A stretch of DNA of 24,626 nucleotides from Paulinella micropora (lineage: Eukaryota; Cercozoa; Imbricatea; Euglyphida), in NCBI GenBank assembly GCA_009731375.1, contig BJOX01000068.1, positions 190,852-215,477 on the forward strand. Reading direction: 5' to 3'. Positions within the stretch are counted from its first letter, which is position 1; every line of letters begins with the position of its first letter. The notes under the pieces are model-generated. The model saw only the letters and a program-made list of their open reading frames with translations. It was not told the origin of the DNA and ran no database searches. The position numbers and the translations under genes were made by a program. This document shows, piece after piece, positions 1 to 9,299 of this stretch.

Positions 1-17
1 TAATAATAATAATAATA

Positions 18-190
18 TATCTCCTGCCAATTGCTGAGCCAAAAGGCCATGTGCATCCAGTCCTCGATTCCATAAGGAAAGTCTCCACACCAATCGGTGG
101 AATAAAGGAAGTGACGGCTTAGAACATTTCTCTAGGAGCTTTATACCAATCAGCCCATGGAAAGGGACCGATGGCCTATGTACTCCCTAA
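18..190. repeat. 171-bp unit, copy 1 (TAA-tailed)
   Basis: This is the first of two near-identical units. It runs from the end of a TAA tract (TATCTCCTGCC...) to ...ATGTACTCCC and is followed by a new (TAA)n tract. It differs from the second copy by three substitutions and one G insertion. The unit plus trinucleotide tail looks like a short dispersed element or a TAA-tailed retroelement fragment. No coding content or pol III boxes are convincing. Confidence 0.75.
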
Positions 191-198
191 TAGCAATG

Positions 199-199
<1 letters not shown>

Positions 200-255
<56 letters not shown>

Positions 256-310
256 TTCTATTAATAATAATAATAATAATCATAATAATAATAATAATAA
301 TAATAATAAT
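200..310. repeat. (TAA)n microsatellite between the unit copies
   Basis: This is an interrupted TAA tract (one ATTCTAT and one CAT interruption). The translated poly-Asn and poly-Ile frames over it are not genes. Confidence 0.9.
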
Positions 311-311
311 G

Positions 312-701
<390 letters not shown>

Positions 702-808
702 TCACTGTGACCCAACCTCCGTGCGGTAGCAACGACGATAAACTTAATAACATGTTGTATTCTATTGATTTCTATTATCGTGTATGTACAGAAAGAGAGA
801 AAGAAAGA

Positions 809-1822
809 TCACCATCGAAGTCCACACCCAGGTAAGACAGCACGGTTGAGGACAGAGGCGCTACCCAGCACTTTACCTGCAGGCGTAGTAGGAGGTAGCG
901 AGGCAAGGGGAGGGGACACGATGGCAGTCATGGGGCAACGGAGGGAAAATAAAGGCAGTAGTGAGGGAATAGTTGGGAATAAAGGCAGTAGTAAGGCAAT
1001 TTCAGGGAAAGAAAGGCAACAGTGAGGAAACGGGAGGGAAAAAAGAAAAGAAAAGAAAAGAAAAGAAAAGAAAAAGAAAAGAAAGAAAGAAATTACGAGA
1101 TCGTGGAGTAGTGAGGGTAAGATTTGCTCGCGACGCTTCCAGATTGCAGCGGAGTAAGTATCAGATGCAGAGGTTGTGGACAAAGTTTTGCTGTTGTTGT
1201 TGTTGTTGTTGTTAATGATAGTGGAAGGGGCGAAGAGGGAGGAAGTCGGACATGAAGAAGGAGAAGAAGAAGAAGAAGAGGAAGACGAAGAAGAAGAAGA
1301 AGAAGAAGAAGAAGAAGAAGAAGAAGAAGAAGAAGAAGAAGAAGAAGAAGAAGAAGAAGAAGAAGAAGAAGAAGAAGAAGAAGGAGGAGGAGGAGGAGGA
1401 GGAGGAGGAGGAGGACGAGGAAGAGAAGAAGAAGAAGAAGAAGAAGAAGAAGAAGAAGAAGAAGGGAGCGTCAAGTTGCCAGCAGGGGCAGCTCTTCTTT
1501 CCTCTTCAGCAGCTTCGGTTTTGGTTCGTTTGCGAGCGCGATGTGGCTCATGGTCACGCTCATGGTCATTATCACAGTCACGGTCACGTTCATTCTCACT
1601 ATGATAGCCATGGTCGCGTTCATGGTCATTATCATAGCCATGGTCACCTTGGTGGTCAGTATCATGGTCACTTTCAAAGTCATCGCCACAGCCATGGCCA
1701 CGCTCATGTTCATTGGCATGGTCACGGGACTTGTCACGATGGCAGCGAACTCGTCTCTTGCGCCCCGCCCGTCGCTTATTCTGCTTGCTGCCCTGCTGGC
1801 CCGGGGCCCCCGGCTGCTGCAT
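809..1822 (-). CDS. Arg/Asp/His-repeat and poly-Ser protein (hypothetical, possibly partial)
   Basis: No family is recognised. The frame starts at a true ATG (1820-1822) with A at -3. Residues 1 to ~30 are Gly/Gln/Lys/Arg-rich. Residues ~30-110 are a charged repeat of Arg-Asp-His and Asp-His-Glu type, encoded by a degenerate GGTCAC/GGTCAT hexamer on the plus strand. This resembles the RD/RE-rich tails of nuclear RNA-processing proteins. A Ser run, a Pro run and a second Ser run of about 60 residues follow, encoded by the GAA/GAG tract at 1252-1465. After ~residue 250 the frame runs into CTTTT-type pyrimidine repeats that look like intron, so the true 3' end is probably near 1100 or is spliced. 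The opposite strand gives a His-Gly/His-Ser repeat over the same hexamers. I prefer the minus strand because it has an ATG and a mixed basic head. The evidence is compositional only. Confidence 0.35.
   Translation of the reverse strand: MQQPGAPGQQGSKQNKRRAGRKRRVRCHRDKSRDHANEHERGHGCGDDFESDHDTDHQGDHGYDNDHERDHGYHSENERDRDCDNDHERDHEPHRARKRTKTEAAEEERRAAPAGNLTLPSSSSSSSSSSSSSLPRPPPPPPPPPPPSSSSSSSSSSSSSSSSSSSSSSSSSSSSSSSSSSSSSSSSPSSCPTSSLFAPSTIINNNNNNNSKTLSTTSASDTYSAAIWKRREQILPSLLHDLVISFFLFFFFSFLFFSFLFSLPFPHCCLSFPEIALLLPLFPTIPSLLPLFSLRCPMTAIVSPPLASLPPTTPAGKVLGSASVLNRAVLPGCGLRW
1037..1091. repeat. (AAAAG)n tract
   Basis: This is a pentanucleotide AAAAG/GAAAG repeat. On the minus strand it is a pyrimidine tract, which is one reason to doubt that the overlapping long ORF is coding here. 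Confidence 0.85.
1252..1465. repeat. GAA/GAG polypurine tract
   Basis: This is about 210 bp of nearly uninterrupted purine on the plus strand, in GAA-GAG-GAA blocks. On the minus strand it encodes the poly-Ser and poly-Pro part of the overlapping ORF. Confidence 0.95.
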
Positions 1823-1884
1823 CGTTGAGCAAGTGACTAGTCAAGTGGACCTGCAGAAAGGTGGCTGCGGCAGCTGAACCGTGC

Positions 1885-2143
<259 letters not shown>

Positions 2144-2184
2144 GCTTTCCTCGCGCGGTTCCAGCAGCTCTGGCGCACGCAAAT

Positions 2185-2186
2185 GT

Positions 2187-2251
<65 letters not shown>

Positions 2252-2268
2252 TTTTGTTGTTGTTGCTG

Positions 2269-2352
<84 letters not shown>

Positions 2353-2353
2353 C

Positions 2354-2390
<37 letters not shown>

Positions 2391-2409
2391 GTACTACTAC
2401 TAGTACTAG

Positions 2410-2425
<16 letters not shown>
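2185..2425. repeat. (TAC)n with ACC and AGT variants
   Basis: Two TAC tracts are split by a short TTTTGTTGTTGTTGCTG segment. The second has an ACC block and ACTAGT interruptions. It grades into (TTG)n at ~2426. Confidence 0.95.
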
Positions 2426-2444
<19 letters not shown>

Positions 2445-2510
2445 TTGTTGTTGTTGCTGTTGTTGTTGTTGTTGTTATTGTTGTTATTGTTGTTGTTGTT
2501 GTTCTTGCTC

Positions 2511-2551
<41 letters not shown>

Positions 2552-2575
2552 GATGATGATGATGATGATGTGGTT

Positions 2576-2642
2576 GCTCAATTTGATTAATGAATTAAAT
2601 CGATGACAAGATGGAGTGTGGCTGTCGGCCAAAATAGAAACG
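2576..2642 (-). repeat. TTG-linked module (short form)
   Basis: This is a short AT-rich part followed by GACAAGATGGAGTGTGGCT and CGGCCAAAAT, flanked on both sides by TTG-type repeats. It matches the core seen in the other modules (GCAAGATGGTGTGTGGCTA.CGGCC). The minus strand is taken as sense because the simple tail then lies 3' as (AAC)n. Confidence 0.6.
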
Positions 2643-2697
2643 TTGTTGTTGTTGTTGTTGCTGTTGTTGTTGTTGTTGTTCTTGTTGTTGTTGTTGT

Positions 2698-2729
<32 letters not shown>

Positions 2730-2898
2730 TTGTTGTTGTAGTTGTTGTTTGTTGTTTGTTGTTGTTTGTTGTTGTTTGTTGTTGTTTGTTGTTGTCTTTG
2801 TTGTTGTTGTCGTTGTTGTTTGTTTTCGTTGTTGTTTGTTTTCGTTGTTGTTGTGTTGTTGTTGTTGTTATTGTTGTTGTTATTGTTGTTGTTATTGT

Positions 2899-3229
2899 TG
2901 AATTTAATTGTAGAACATTAAACCAAGGGCAAGATGGTGTGTGGCTAAGGGCCTTAAATAATAACTGCCACTCCAAGACGATATAAATGTCTTGTCATCC
3001 CCAGCCGTAGAGGTCCATGAGAGTCCTAGATCCACTGCCCAGTGAATTATAGCTGATCCCAACCGTCCCCCGAGTCAAACCCATCAAGCCAGGCATCCCT
3101 ATACTCAGGATCCCAGAATTCACAAGCGTCCTCGCAACCAAGAGCGATCGCCTCATCCCAGTCGTCAGCAAAATGACGATCCCGCATTCAGTGACCTCTG
3201 CCTGAGCAGCAGCAGCTGGCCGAAACGTT
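2899..3229 (-). repeat. TTG-linked module (long form)
   Basis: This is the longest module. Read on the minus strand it has a ~220-bp head ending at 3006, then the conserved block containing GGCTGGGGATGACAAGACAT and the AGTGGC block. The GTTAGCCACACACC-like core and an AT-rich segment ending in (AAC)n follow. The head is not seen in the other modules, which would fit 5' truncation of the others. It includes a 46-codon ORF (3047-3187, minus). It is repeated exactly in the duplicated segment (4331-4661). Confidence 0.6.
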
Positions 3230-3231
3230 GC

Positions 3232-3276
<45 letters not shown>

Positions 3277-3277
<1 letters not shown>

Positions 3278-3385
3278 AAATTTAATTAGAGTAATTAAAC
3301 CAATTGCATGATGGTGCATGGCTAACGGCCTTCGAGGCCACTTAAAGACAAGTAATAAATGTCTAATCATCCCCAGCCGACTCGT
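3277..3385 (-). repeat. TTG-linked module
   Basis: This has the core GCATGATGGTGCATGGCTAA, the GGCCACTTAAAGACAAG block and the TAATCATCCCCAGCCGACTC block. TTG tracts flank both sides. It is related to the modules at 2899, 5716 and 6583. Confidence 0.65.
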
Positions 3386-3687
3386 TGTTGTTGTTGTTAT
3401 TGTTATTGTTGTTGTTGTTGTTGAATTTAATAATAATAATAATAATAAAATTTAAACAAAGTGACTAAAATGCAAGATGGTGTGTGGCTACGTTGTTGTT
3501 GTTGTTGTTGTTATTGTTGTTGTTGTTGTTCAATTGAATAATAATGATATGTTCTTGTCGTTGTCGTTGTTGTTGTTGTTGTTCAATTTAATTAATGTTC
3601 AATAACTAGTTGGAGTGTGGCTATCGACCAAATTAAATATAAAATAAAATGCCACTCACATCACCGCTGTTGTCGTTGTCGTTGTTG

Positions 3688-3697
3688 NNNNNNNNNN
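3688..3697. other. assembly gap (10 N)
   Basis: Ten Ns, a typical placeholder for a gap of unknown size. The sequence right of it restarts with the same 1,422 bp that ends left of it. Confidence 0.98.
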
Positions 3698-3700
3698 CTG

Positions 3701-3784
<84 letters not shown>

Positions 3785-3785
3785 C

Positions 3786-3822
<37 letters not shown>

Positions 3823-3841
3823 GTACTACTACTAGTACTAG

Positions 3842-3876
<35 letters not shown>

Positions 3877-3942
3877 TTGTTGTTGTTGCTGTTGTTGTTG
3901 TTGTTGTTATTGTTGTTATTGTTGTTGTTGTTGTTCTTGCTC

Positions 3943-3983
<41 letters not shown>

Positions 3984-4129
3984 GATGATGATGATGATGA
4001 TGTGGTTGCTCAATTTGATTAATGAATTAAATCGATGACAAGATGGAGTGTGGCTGTCGGCCAAAATAGAAACGTTGTTGTTGTTGTTGTTGCTGTTGTT
4101 GTTGTTGTTGTTCTTGTTGTTGTTGTTGT

Positions 4130-4161
<32 letters not shown>

Positions 4162-4663
4162 TTGTTGTTGTAGTTGTTGTTTGTTGTTTGTTGTTGTTTG
4201 TTGTTGTTTGTTGTTGTTTGTTGTTGTCTTTGTTGTTGTTGTCGTTGTTGTTTGTTTTCGTTGTTGTTTGTTTTCGTTGTTGTTGTGTTGTTGTTGTTGT
4301 TATTGTTGTTGTTATTGTTGTTGTTATTGTTGAATTTAATTGTAGAACATTAAACCAAGGGCAAGATGGTGTGTGGCTAAGGGCCTTAAATAATAACTGC
4401 CACTCCAAGACGATATAAATGTCTTGTCATCCCCAGCCGTAGAGGTCCATGAGAGTCCTAGATCCACTGCCCAGTGAATTATAGCTGATCCCAACCGTCC
4501 CCCGAGTCAAACCCATCAAGCCAGGCATCCCTATACTCAGGATCCCAGAATTCACAAGCGTCCTCGCAACCAAGAGCGATCGCCTCATCCCAGTCGTCAG
4601 CAAAATGACGATCCCGCATTCAGTGACCTCTGCCTGAGCAGCAGCAGCTGGCCGAAACGTTGC

Positions 4664-4709
<46 letters not shown>

Positions 4710-5119
4710 AAATTTAATTAGAGTAATTAAACCAATTGCATGATGGTGCATGGCTAACGGCCTTCGAGGCCACTTAAAGACAAGTAATAAATGTCTAATC
4801 ATCCCCAGCCGACTCGTTGTTGTTGTTGTTATTGTTATTGTTGTTGTTGTTGTTGAATTTAATAATAATAATAATAATAAAATTTAAACAAAGTGACTAA
4901 AATGCAAGATGGTGTGTGGCTACGTTGTTGTTGTTGTTGTTGTTATTGTTGTTGTTGTTGTTCAATTGAATAATAATGATATGTTCTTGTCGTTGTCGTT
5001 GTTGTTGTTGTTGTTCAATTTAATTAATGTTCAATAACTAGTTGGAGTGTGGCTATCGACCAAATTAAATATAAAATAAAATGCCACTCACATCACCGCT
5101 GTTGTCGTTGTCGTTGTTG
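3698..5119. repeat. 1,422-bp segment, copy 2 (probable assembly duplicate)
   Basis: This is an identical copy of 2266-3687 lying directly across the 10-N gap. It is most simply explained as two overlapping contig ends, or two haplotypes, placed side by side. Beyond 5119 the sequence continues as new TTG and TAA repeats. Confidence 0.9.
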
Positions 5120-5143
5120 TTGTTGTTGTGGTTGTTGTTGAAT

Positions 5144-5203
<60 letters not shown>

Positions 5204-5426
5204 TTGTTGTTGTTGTTGTATCTAATATCAATAATAAATTTAAATAAAACTGATTAATGCAAGATGGTGTGTGGCCACGGCCTTCACTCGCTGTTGTTGT
5301 TGTTGTTGTTGTTGTTGTTATTATTATTATTGTTGTCGTTGTTGTTGTTGTTGTTGTTGTTGTTGTAAATTTAATTACAGTAATTAAACCCATGGCATGA
5401 TGGTGCATGGATAACGGCCTTCAAAG

Positions 5427-5457
<31 letters not shown>

Positions 5458-5715
5458 AAATTAATTACAGTAATTAAACCAATGGCGTGATGGTGCGTGG
5501 ATAACGGCCTTTAAACCCACTTGTTGTTGTTGTTGTTGTTGTTGTCGTTGTGTTGTTGTTGCTGTTGTTGTTATTGTTGTTGTTCAATTTTATTAATATG
5601 CAATAACTGGTTGGAGTGTGGCTATGTTGTTGTTGCTGTTGTTGTTGTTGTTGTAAAATTTAATAATAATAATAATAATAGTAATAATAATAATACAACA
5701 GTTGTTGTTGTTGTT
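5120..5715. repeat. TTG/TAA field with short modules
   Basis: TTG tracts are interrupted by TAA tracts and by short modules with the same core: 5219-5290 (GCAAGATGGTGTGTGGCCAC), 5366-5426 and 5456-5520 (GATGGTGCGTGGATAACGGC), and 5583-5626 (TTGGAGTGTGGCTA). No gene is seen. Thr-, Leu- and Asn-run frames are microsatellite shadows. Confidence 0.8.
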
Positions 5716-5900
5716 GTAAAATTTAATAATAATAATAATACAACAGTTGTAGAACAATCTAATTAATATTAATAATAATATTAACTAAATCAGTGGCAAG
5801 TTGGTGTGTGGCTTTCGGCTCATAAGTGTATACCCCCAGATATACGCCACTTCCAGACAATTAAATCTAGTCATCCCGTGCCGATTCGAGACGCCAGAGC
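5716..5900 (-). repeat. TTG-linked module, long right end (copy A1)
   Basis: This starts at GTAAAATTTAATAAT after a TTG tract and ends at GATTCGAGACGCCAGAGC. It includes GGCAAGTTGGTGTGTGGCTT, TATACCCCCAGATATACGCC and ATCTAGTCATCCC. The copy at 6583-6760 shares both ends. On the minus strand the simple tail is 3', as expected for a non-LTR or SINE-like element. Confidence 0.7.
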
Positions 5901-6072
5901 TTGCTCACTGCACTATATGATCCAGAGGCTCAAAAACAATAAATATAGATAGAGGAAAAGGGAGCCAAAGGACGTGTGCACTATAGTGGCCAACAACGGG
6001 GGAGGGAGAGGAGGAAAGTTCTTCATCTCTACGAAGAGCAAGCGTTCTTTATTATTAAAAGTCGTTAAGTGG

Positions 6073-6106
<34 letters not shown>

Positions 6107-6251
6107 NNNNNNNNNNNNNNNNNNNNNNNNNNNNNNNNNNNNNNNNNNNNNNNNNNNNNNNNNNNNNNNNNNNNNNNNNNNNNNNNNNNNNNNNNNNNNN
6201 NNNNNNNNNNNNNNNNNNNNNNNNNNNNNNNNNNNNNNNAAAAAAAAAAAA
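6073..6251. other. poly-A tract with 133-N gap
   Basis: 34 A, then Ns at 6107-6239, then 12 A. The gap lies inside a homopolymer, so its size and the true tract length are unknown. Confidence 0.97.
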
Positions 6252-6357
6252 GTCAGTGAGGGAGGCAGACAAAAACGAGGAGAACTAGCCTACCTAGAAA
6301 GAGAAGAGGAAGACAAAGAGGGGAGAGGAAGGAGTGTTGTCGTTGTTGTTGTTGTTA

Positions 6358-6416
6358 TTTAATTTAATTAATATGCAATAACTAGTTGGAGTGTGGCTAT
6401 CGACCAAATTAAATAT
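6358..6416 (-). repeat. TTG-linked module (short form)
   Basis: AATTTAATTAATATGCAATA followed by ACTAGTTGGAGTGTGGCTAT and CGACCAAATTAAATA, with TTG tracts on both sides. It is nearly the same as the modules at 3583-3650 and 5583-5626. Confidence 0.65.
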
Positions 6417-6435
6417 GTTGTTGTTTTTGTTGTTT

Positions 6436-6470
<35 letters not shown>

Positions 6471-6521
6471 CAATTTAATAATAATAATAAAACGTGTTGT
6501 TGTTGTTATTGTTGTTGTTGA

Positions 6522-6582
<61 letters not shown>

Positions 6583-6584
<2 letters not shown>

Positions 6585-6760
6585 AAAATTTAATGATAAT
6601 AATACAACGGTTGCAGAGCAATCTAATTAATATTAATCAATATTAACTAAACCAGAGGCAAGTTGGTGTATGGCTTTCGACTCGTATGTGTATACCCCCA
6701 GATATACGCCACTTCCAGAAAATAATCTAGTCATATCGTGCCGATTCGAGACGCCAGAGC
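6583..6760 (-). repeat. TTG-linked module, long right end (copy A2)
   Basis: This is the second copy of the 5716-5900 module, with the same ends (GTAAAATTTAAT... to ...GAGACGCCAGAGC) and scattered substitutions. It lies between TTG tracts (left to 6582, right 6765-6810). This gives good evidence for the element boundaries. Confidence 0.7.
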
Positions 6761-6762
6761 AA

Positions 6763-6811
<49 letters not shown>

Positions 6812-7113
6812 ATGCAATTTAATAATAATAATAATAAATTTGTTGTTGTTGCTGCTGTTGTTGTTGTTGTTGCTGCTGCTACTAGTACTGCTACTGTCAC
6901 TACTGTTGCTATTGTCGCTACTGTTTGTGAACGTCGTGCTTGCCAGGCCGGGCCTCTGGATAGCAGAAATCCATTTTCCGTAAAACAGTGAATTTCTAAG
7001 CATTTTTTCTGGTGTCTGGCGCACTTTTCCTTCGGACAAGCCGTTTCAAATGATAAACGTTTCATCAAGGAGAAAATCGTTGCACCACTCAAGACTTCCA
7101 GTTCCACTTCCAT
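6727..7113 (-). CDS. Cys/His-cluster ORF (doubtful)
   Basis: The protein is not recognised. The frame from an ATG at 7111-7113 begins Met-Glu-Val-Glu-Leu-Glu. About 25 codons on it has a compact cluster with spacing C-x4-C-x2-H-x3-C-x3-H-C, which could bind metal. After ~65 codons it enters the TTG/TAA repeat field and becomes Thr/Leu runs, so only 6900-7113 could be coding, perhaps as an exon. No neighbour supports it. The cluster may be chance. Confidence 0.2.
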
Positions 7114-7403
7114 CGATTTCGAAAAGAGGAGATTTGCTGCCGTCCATTGTTGCCCATACACTGTCTCATGGTTGCCTTTTCATGTTGTTTCAAAGCCGGA
7201 TTTTTTTTTGTGTGACCTGGATGTGTCAAGTTTGCATGTTCCCATTTTTTCGCGCGGCCATTTTAGTGTTGATCCAGTCCTGCGTCAGGCGGTTTGGTAT
7301 GCTGTTCTGTGTCTGCGGAGTGTGCGAAATTGTTGTGCTTGCCAGAATGTCTCGTTTTCAAATGCGATGTGTCTGACTTCATTGTGCACAGACATCTGCC
7401 TAA

Positions 7404-7556
7404 ATGGTGAGTCGCGGCCAAATGTGGAAGTGCGGATTCTGCGGTATCATGAATCAACAACCGTACATCATATGCAAGAACTGCGGACCTAAAAGAGACA
7501 CCCGGCTTCTGCGCAGATTCGCCAACACGCGATACAAAGTTATTTACGAAAGGTAG
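7404..7556 (+). CDS. small RanBP2-type zinc-finger protein or exon
   Basis: A 50-codon frame from ATG 7404 to TAG 7554. Residues 8-27 fit the RanBP2/Znf265 zinc-finger pattern exactly: W8, C10, C13, N17, C24, C27 (W-x-C-x2-C-x3-N-x6-C-x2-C). The family coordinates one zinc and binds single-stranded RNA or ubiquitin/Ran partners. The tail, residues 29-50, is basic (8 Lys/Arg), which fits RNA binding. An in-frame TAA sits directly before the ATG. The sequence AAATG|GTGAGT resembles a splice donor, and GAAAG|GTAGAT overlaps the stop codon. The frame may therefore be an exon of a longer gene rather than a complete microprotein. No sister finger is clear nearby. The motif is strong; the gene model is inference. 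Confidence 0.45.
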   Translation: MVSRGQMWKCGFCGIMNQQPYIICKNCGPKRDTRLLRRFANTRYKVIYER

Positions 7557-8224
7557 ATAAAGGCAGGCACGTCCTGCCCATGGATTCCAGCTCATCGTTA
7601 CAATGACTACCCTTTACAATCCAGAAGAAACAGATTTCGCCTACTCAGTTGTCTCTCTCCAATCCCTTTTCGTGTGTTTTCACCTTGTGAACACAGTCGT
7701 TCGGGAGGCTTGGTCGACCCGCGTCCCATCCCTCTCTAATGTTCAGACCAATCAACTAGAATTCAAACGTTTGCTTCGAAGCACTTAAAATACTTCGCAA
7801 GCAAGCTTTGTACAAATAAATAAAAAACAAGTGGAGGCAAGCGGCTCGTAGATGGGCATATGAACCAGATGAGAAGGCAAGGATGTAGCTGGCGCAATAT
7901 TGAAATCGACCACTCACCTGTTATAGGTGAGTCTCTATCCTTTTGAATCCTTGAAGGAAGTTTACTTCTCATATTTTCGTGTGTTTAGAACGGCCGTTAT
8001 ATATTTCTAGAACGATGAACGAAACTGAGTAGGGCTGGCCGCATTTGATTACTACCCGGTCACTTATAGATTCTTTTGTTCTTTTGTCACCATATGCGGT
8101 CCTCAGTCACTAACTTGAAGTTAAGTCACAGGACTGATACTTGCAAAAATCATCACGTGACGGTTACTAGTCACTGAGTTTTTTGAGTCATGTTCCGATA
8201 CTGCAGCCTCCGACTATTTTGAAG

Positions 8225-8225
<1 letters not shown>
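7557..8225. other. no recognised gene
   Basis: This is complex, non-repetitive DNA. A 61-codon plus-strand ORF from a true ATG at 7603 has no recognisable motif. From about 8085 on the sequence is unusually rich in AGTCAC, TGAGTCA and GACT words. Confidence 0.6.
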
Positions 8226-8256
<31 letters not shown>

Positions 8257-8266
8257 NNNNNNNNNN
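8226..8266. other. poly-C run ending in 10-N gap
   Basis: 31 C followed by ten Ns (8257-8266). The join is of unknown size. Confidence 0.97.
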
Positions 8267-8643
8267 GGCTCACTCCTCGAGTCAAGTACCGTAGTACTAC
8301 TTAATCACATTCTTCGAGTCTTTTTGAGAGTCAGCTGAGCCTCAGTCTACAAAACTTTCAGCATGCCAAGCGTTATTCGCAGGTACAGGCTCTGCCACGG
8401 TTTACTTGAATTCACATAACTTAGTTAAAACGACTTGAATTTCAACTCATGCCACAGTATGACGGTGACGGTGATCTCGGACCGGATTTCCGGCCCTGAC
8501 TCGGACTTTCAGTGAGTTTTGCAGCCGACTTCACAGTGGACTCTGAAAAATGACAAGTTGAATATTGTAACTTTCAAAAATAGATATTTAGTAATAACAG
8601 TGGTTTACCGGACCACGAGTGACCGTGCTCGCCCGTTTGCTTT
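8267..8643. other. left flank of the retrotransposon, no recognised gene
   Basis: Unique sequence with many GAGTC/GACTC words, like 8085-8200 on the other side of the gap. Its last four bases (CTTT, 8640-8643) form the target-site duplication with 19043-19046. Confidence 0.6.
8640..8643. other. target-site duplication, left (CTTT)
   Basis: CTTT directly precedes the TG of the left LTR, and CTTT directly follows the CA of the right LTR. Four bp is within the range used by Ty3/gypsy integrases (usually 4-6). Confidence 0.8.
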
Positions 8644-8897
8644 TGTTACAATCCCCGAAGATAGCTCAATAAAAAGTCTGTAATACAACCAGACACAAAT
8701 CCACAAAAGAGAATGATGTCTCGTTATATTAGCTCAGTGAAGCCGAAAAGAAAACGGCAACAGACCAAGGTGAACGGTTAAAATGGCATTAGGTCAAATC
8801 CTGCCAAACGATATTGAAAATAATGGGAAAAAACGAGGTGCACTTGACACCAGAAAAAGTGTACTTTTTACCGGCTATCCGGGGGGTGATGCCTACA
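8644..8897 (-). repeat. 3' LTR (254 bp)
   Basis: This starts TGTTACAATCCCC and ends GATGCCTACA on the plus strand. It carries 7 bp (GAACGGT, bounded by GGT words) that the other LTR lacks. The difference fits slippage between short direct repeats. Confidence 0.95.
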
Positions 8898-8900
8898 GTA

Positions 8901-8909
8901 CCCCTTCCC
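8901..8909 (-). other. polypurine tract candidate
   Basis: On the minus strand GGGAAGGGG lies three bases before the 3' LTR. This is the position where plus-strand DNA synthesis is primed in LTR elements. Confidence 0.6.
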
Positions 8910-9299
8910 GTTTTTATGACGGAAAATATGCAATATTTCCGTCATATAATTGCTGATTTCTTTTCTGCACAAACGCTACGGGGTGTCGCAACTAAGTGCA
9001 TTAACACACGGATAGACGGTGCAGTGGATATATAAAACGCATACGCCAGACACGAGTCAACTATAAATCTCCAGCCTCGTTTTTATAAATAAAAACTCCT
9101 CCTTCCACACTTGTTGTCCCCCCCGTAACTTAATTCTGAGGCAGTATGTCAAGAACAAATAGTATTACTATTGCAATAAAAGCAGCGTTATAATTTTTCT
9201 CCTTCTTCAAAAACACTTCCGATCAGTAAATACATTGTCTTTTAATAACATACCCTTGTATTCAATCGGTTACCTTAATATAGTACTAGGGGGCCAGAC

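Larger units (their letters stand above)
2266..3687. repeat. 1,422-bp segment, copy 1
   Basis: The segment from CTGCACTACTAC to the 10-N gap recurs at 3698-5119 with a constant offset of 1,432. Even the microsatellite tract lengths are unchanged. It contains TAC and TTG tracts and several of the short TTG-linked modules. Confidence 0.9.

Noticed and set aside
1252-1836. Plus-strand His-Gly/His-Ser repeat protein
   Set aside because: Its front half is a Lys run from the GAA tract and it has no membrane or metal-site context; the minus-strand frame has a better start. It is kept only as the alternative in the 809-1822 entry.
2576-5520. CRISPR-like array of repeats and spacers
   Set aside because: The repeat is a variable-length TTG tract and the spacers are related to each other. 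The DNA is eukaryotic.
5860-5900. tRNA-like B box (GATTCGAGAC) in the long modules
   Set aside because: It is one base off the core and on the strand opposite to the likely sense of the element; no matching A box is at a proper distance.
7200-7376. Extra zinc fingers (W-M-C-x2-C and C-x2-C words) upstream of the RanBP2-like ORF
   Set aside because: The Asn and the second Cys pair are missing, and the words lie in different frames.
8814-9035. Plus-strand 73-codon ORF over the LTR edge
   Set aside because: It starts in the LTR and reads antisense to the element, and the matching frame in the other LTR diverges at once.
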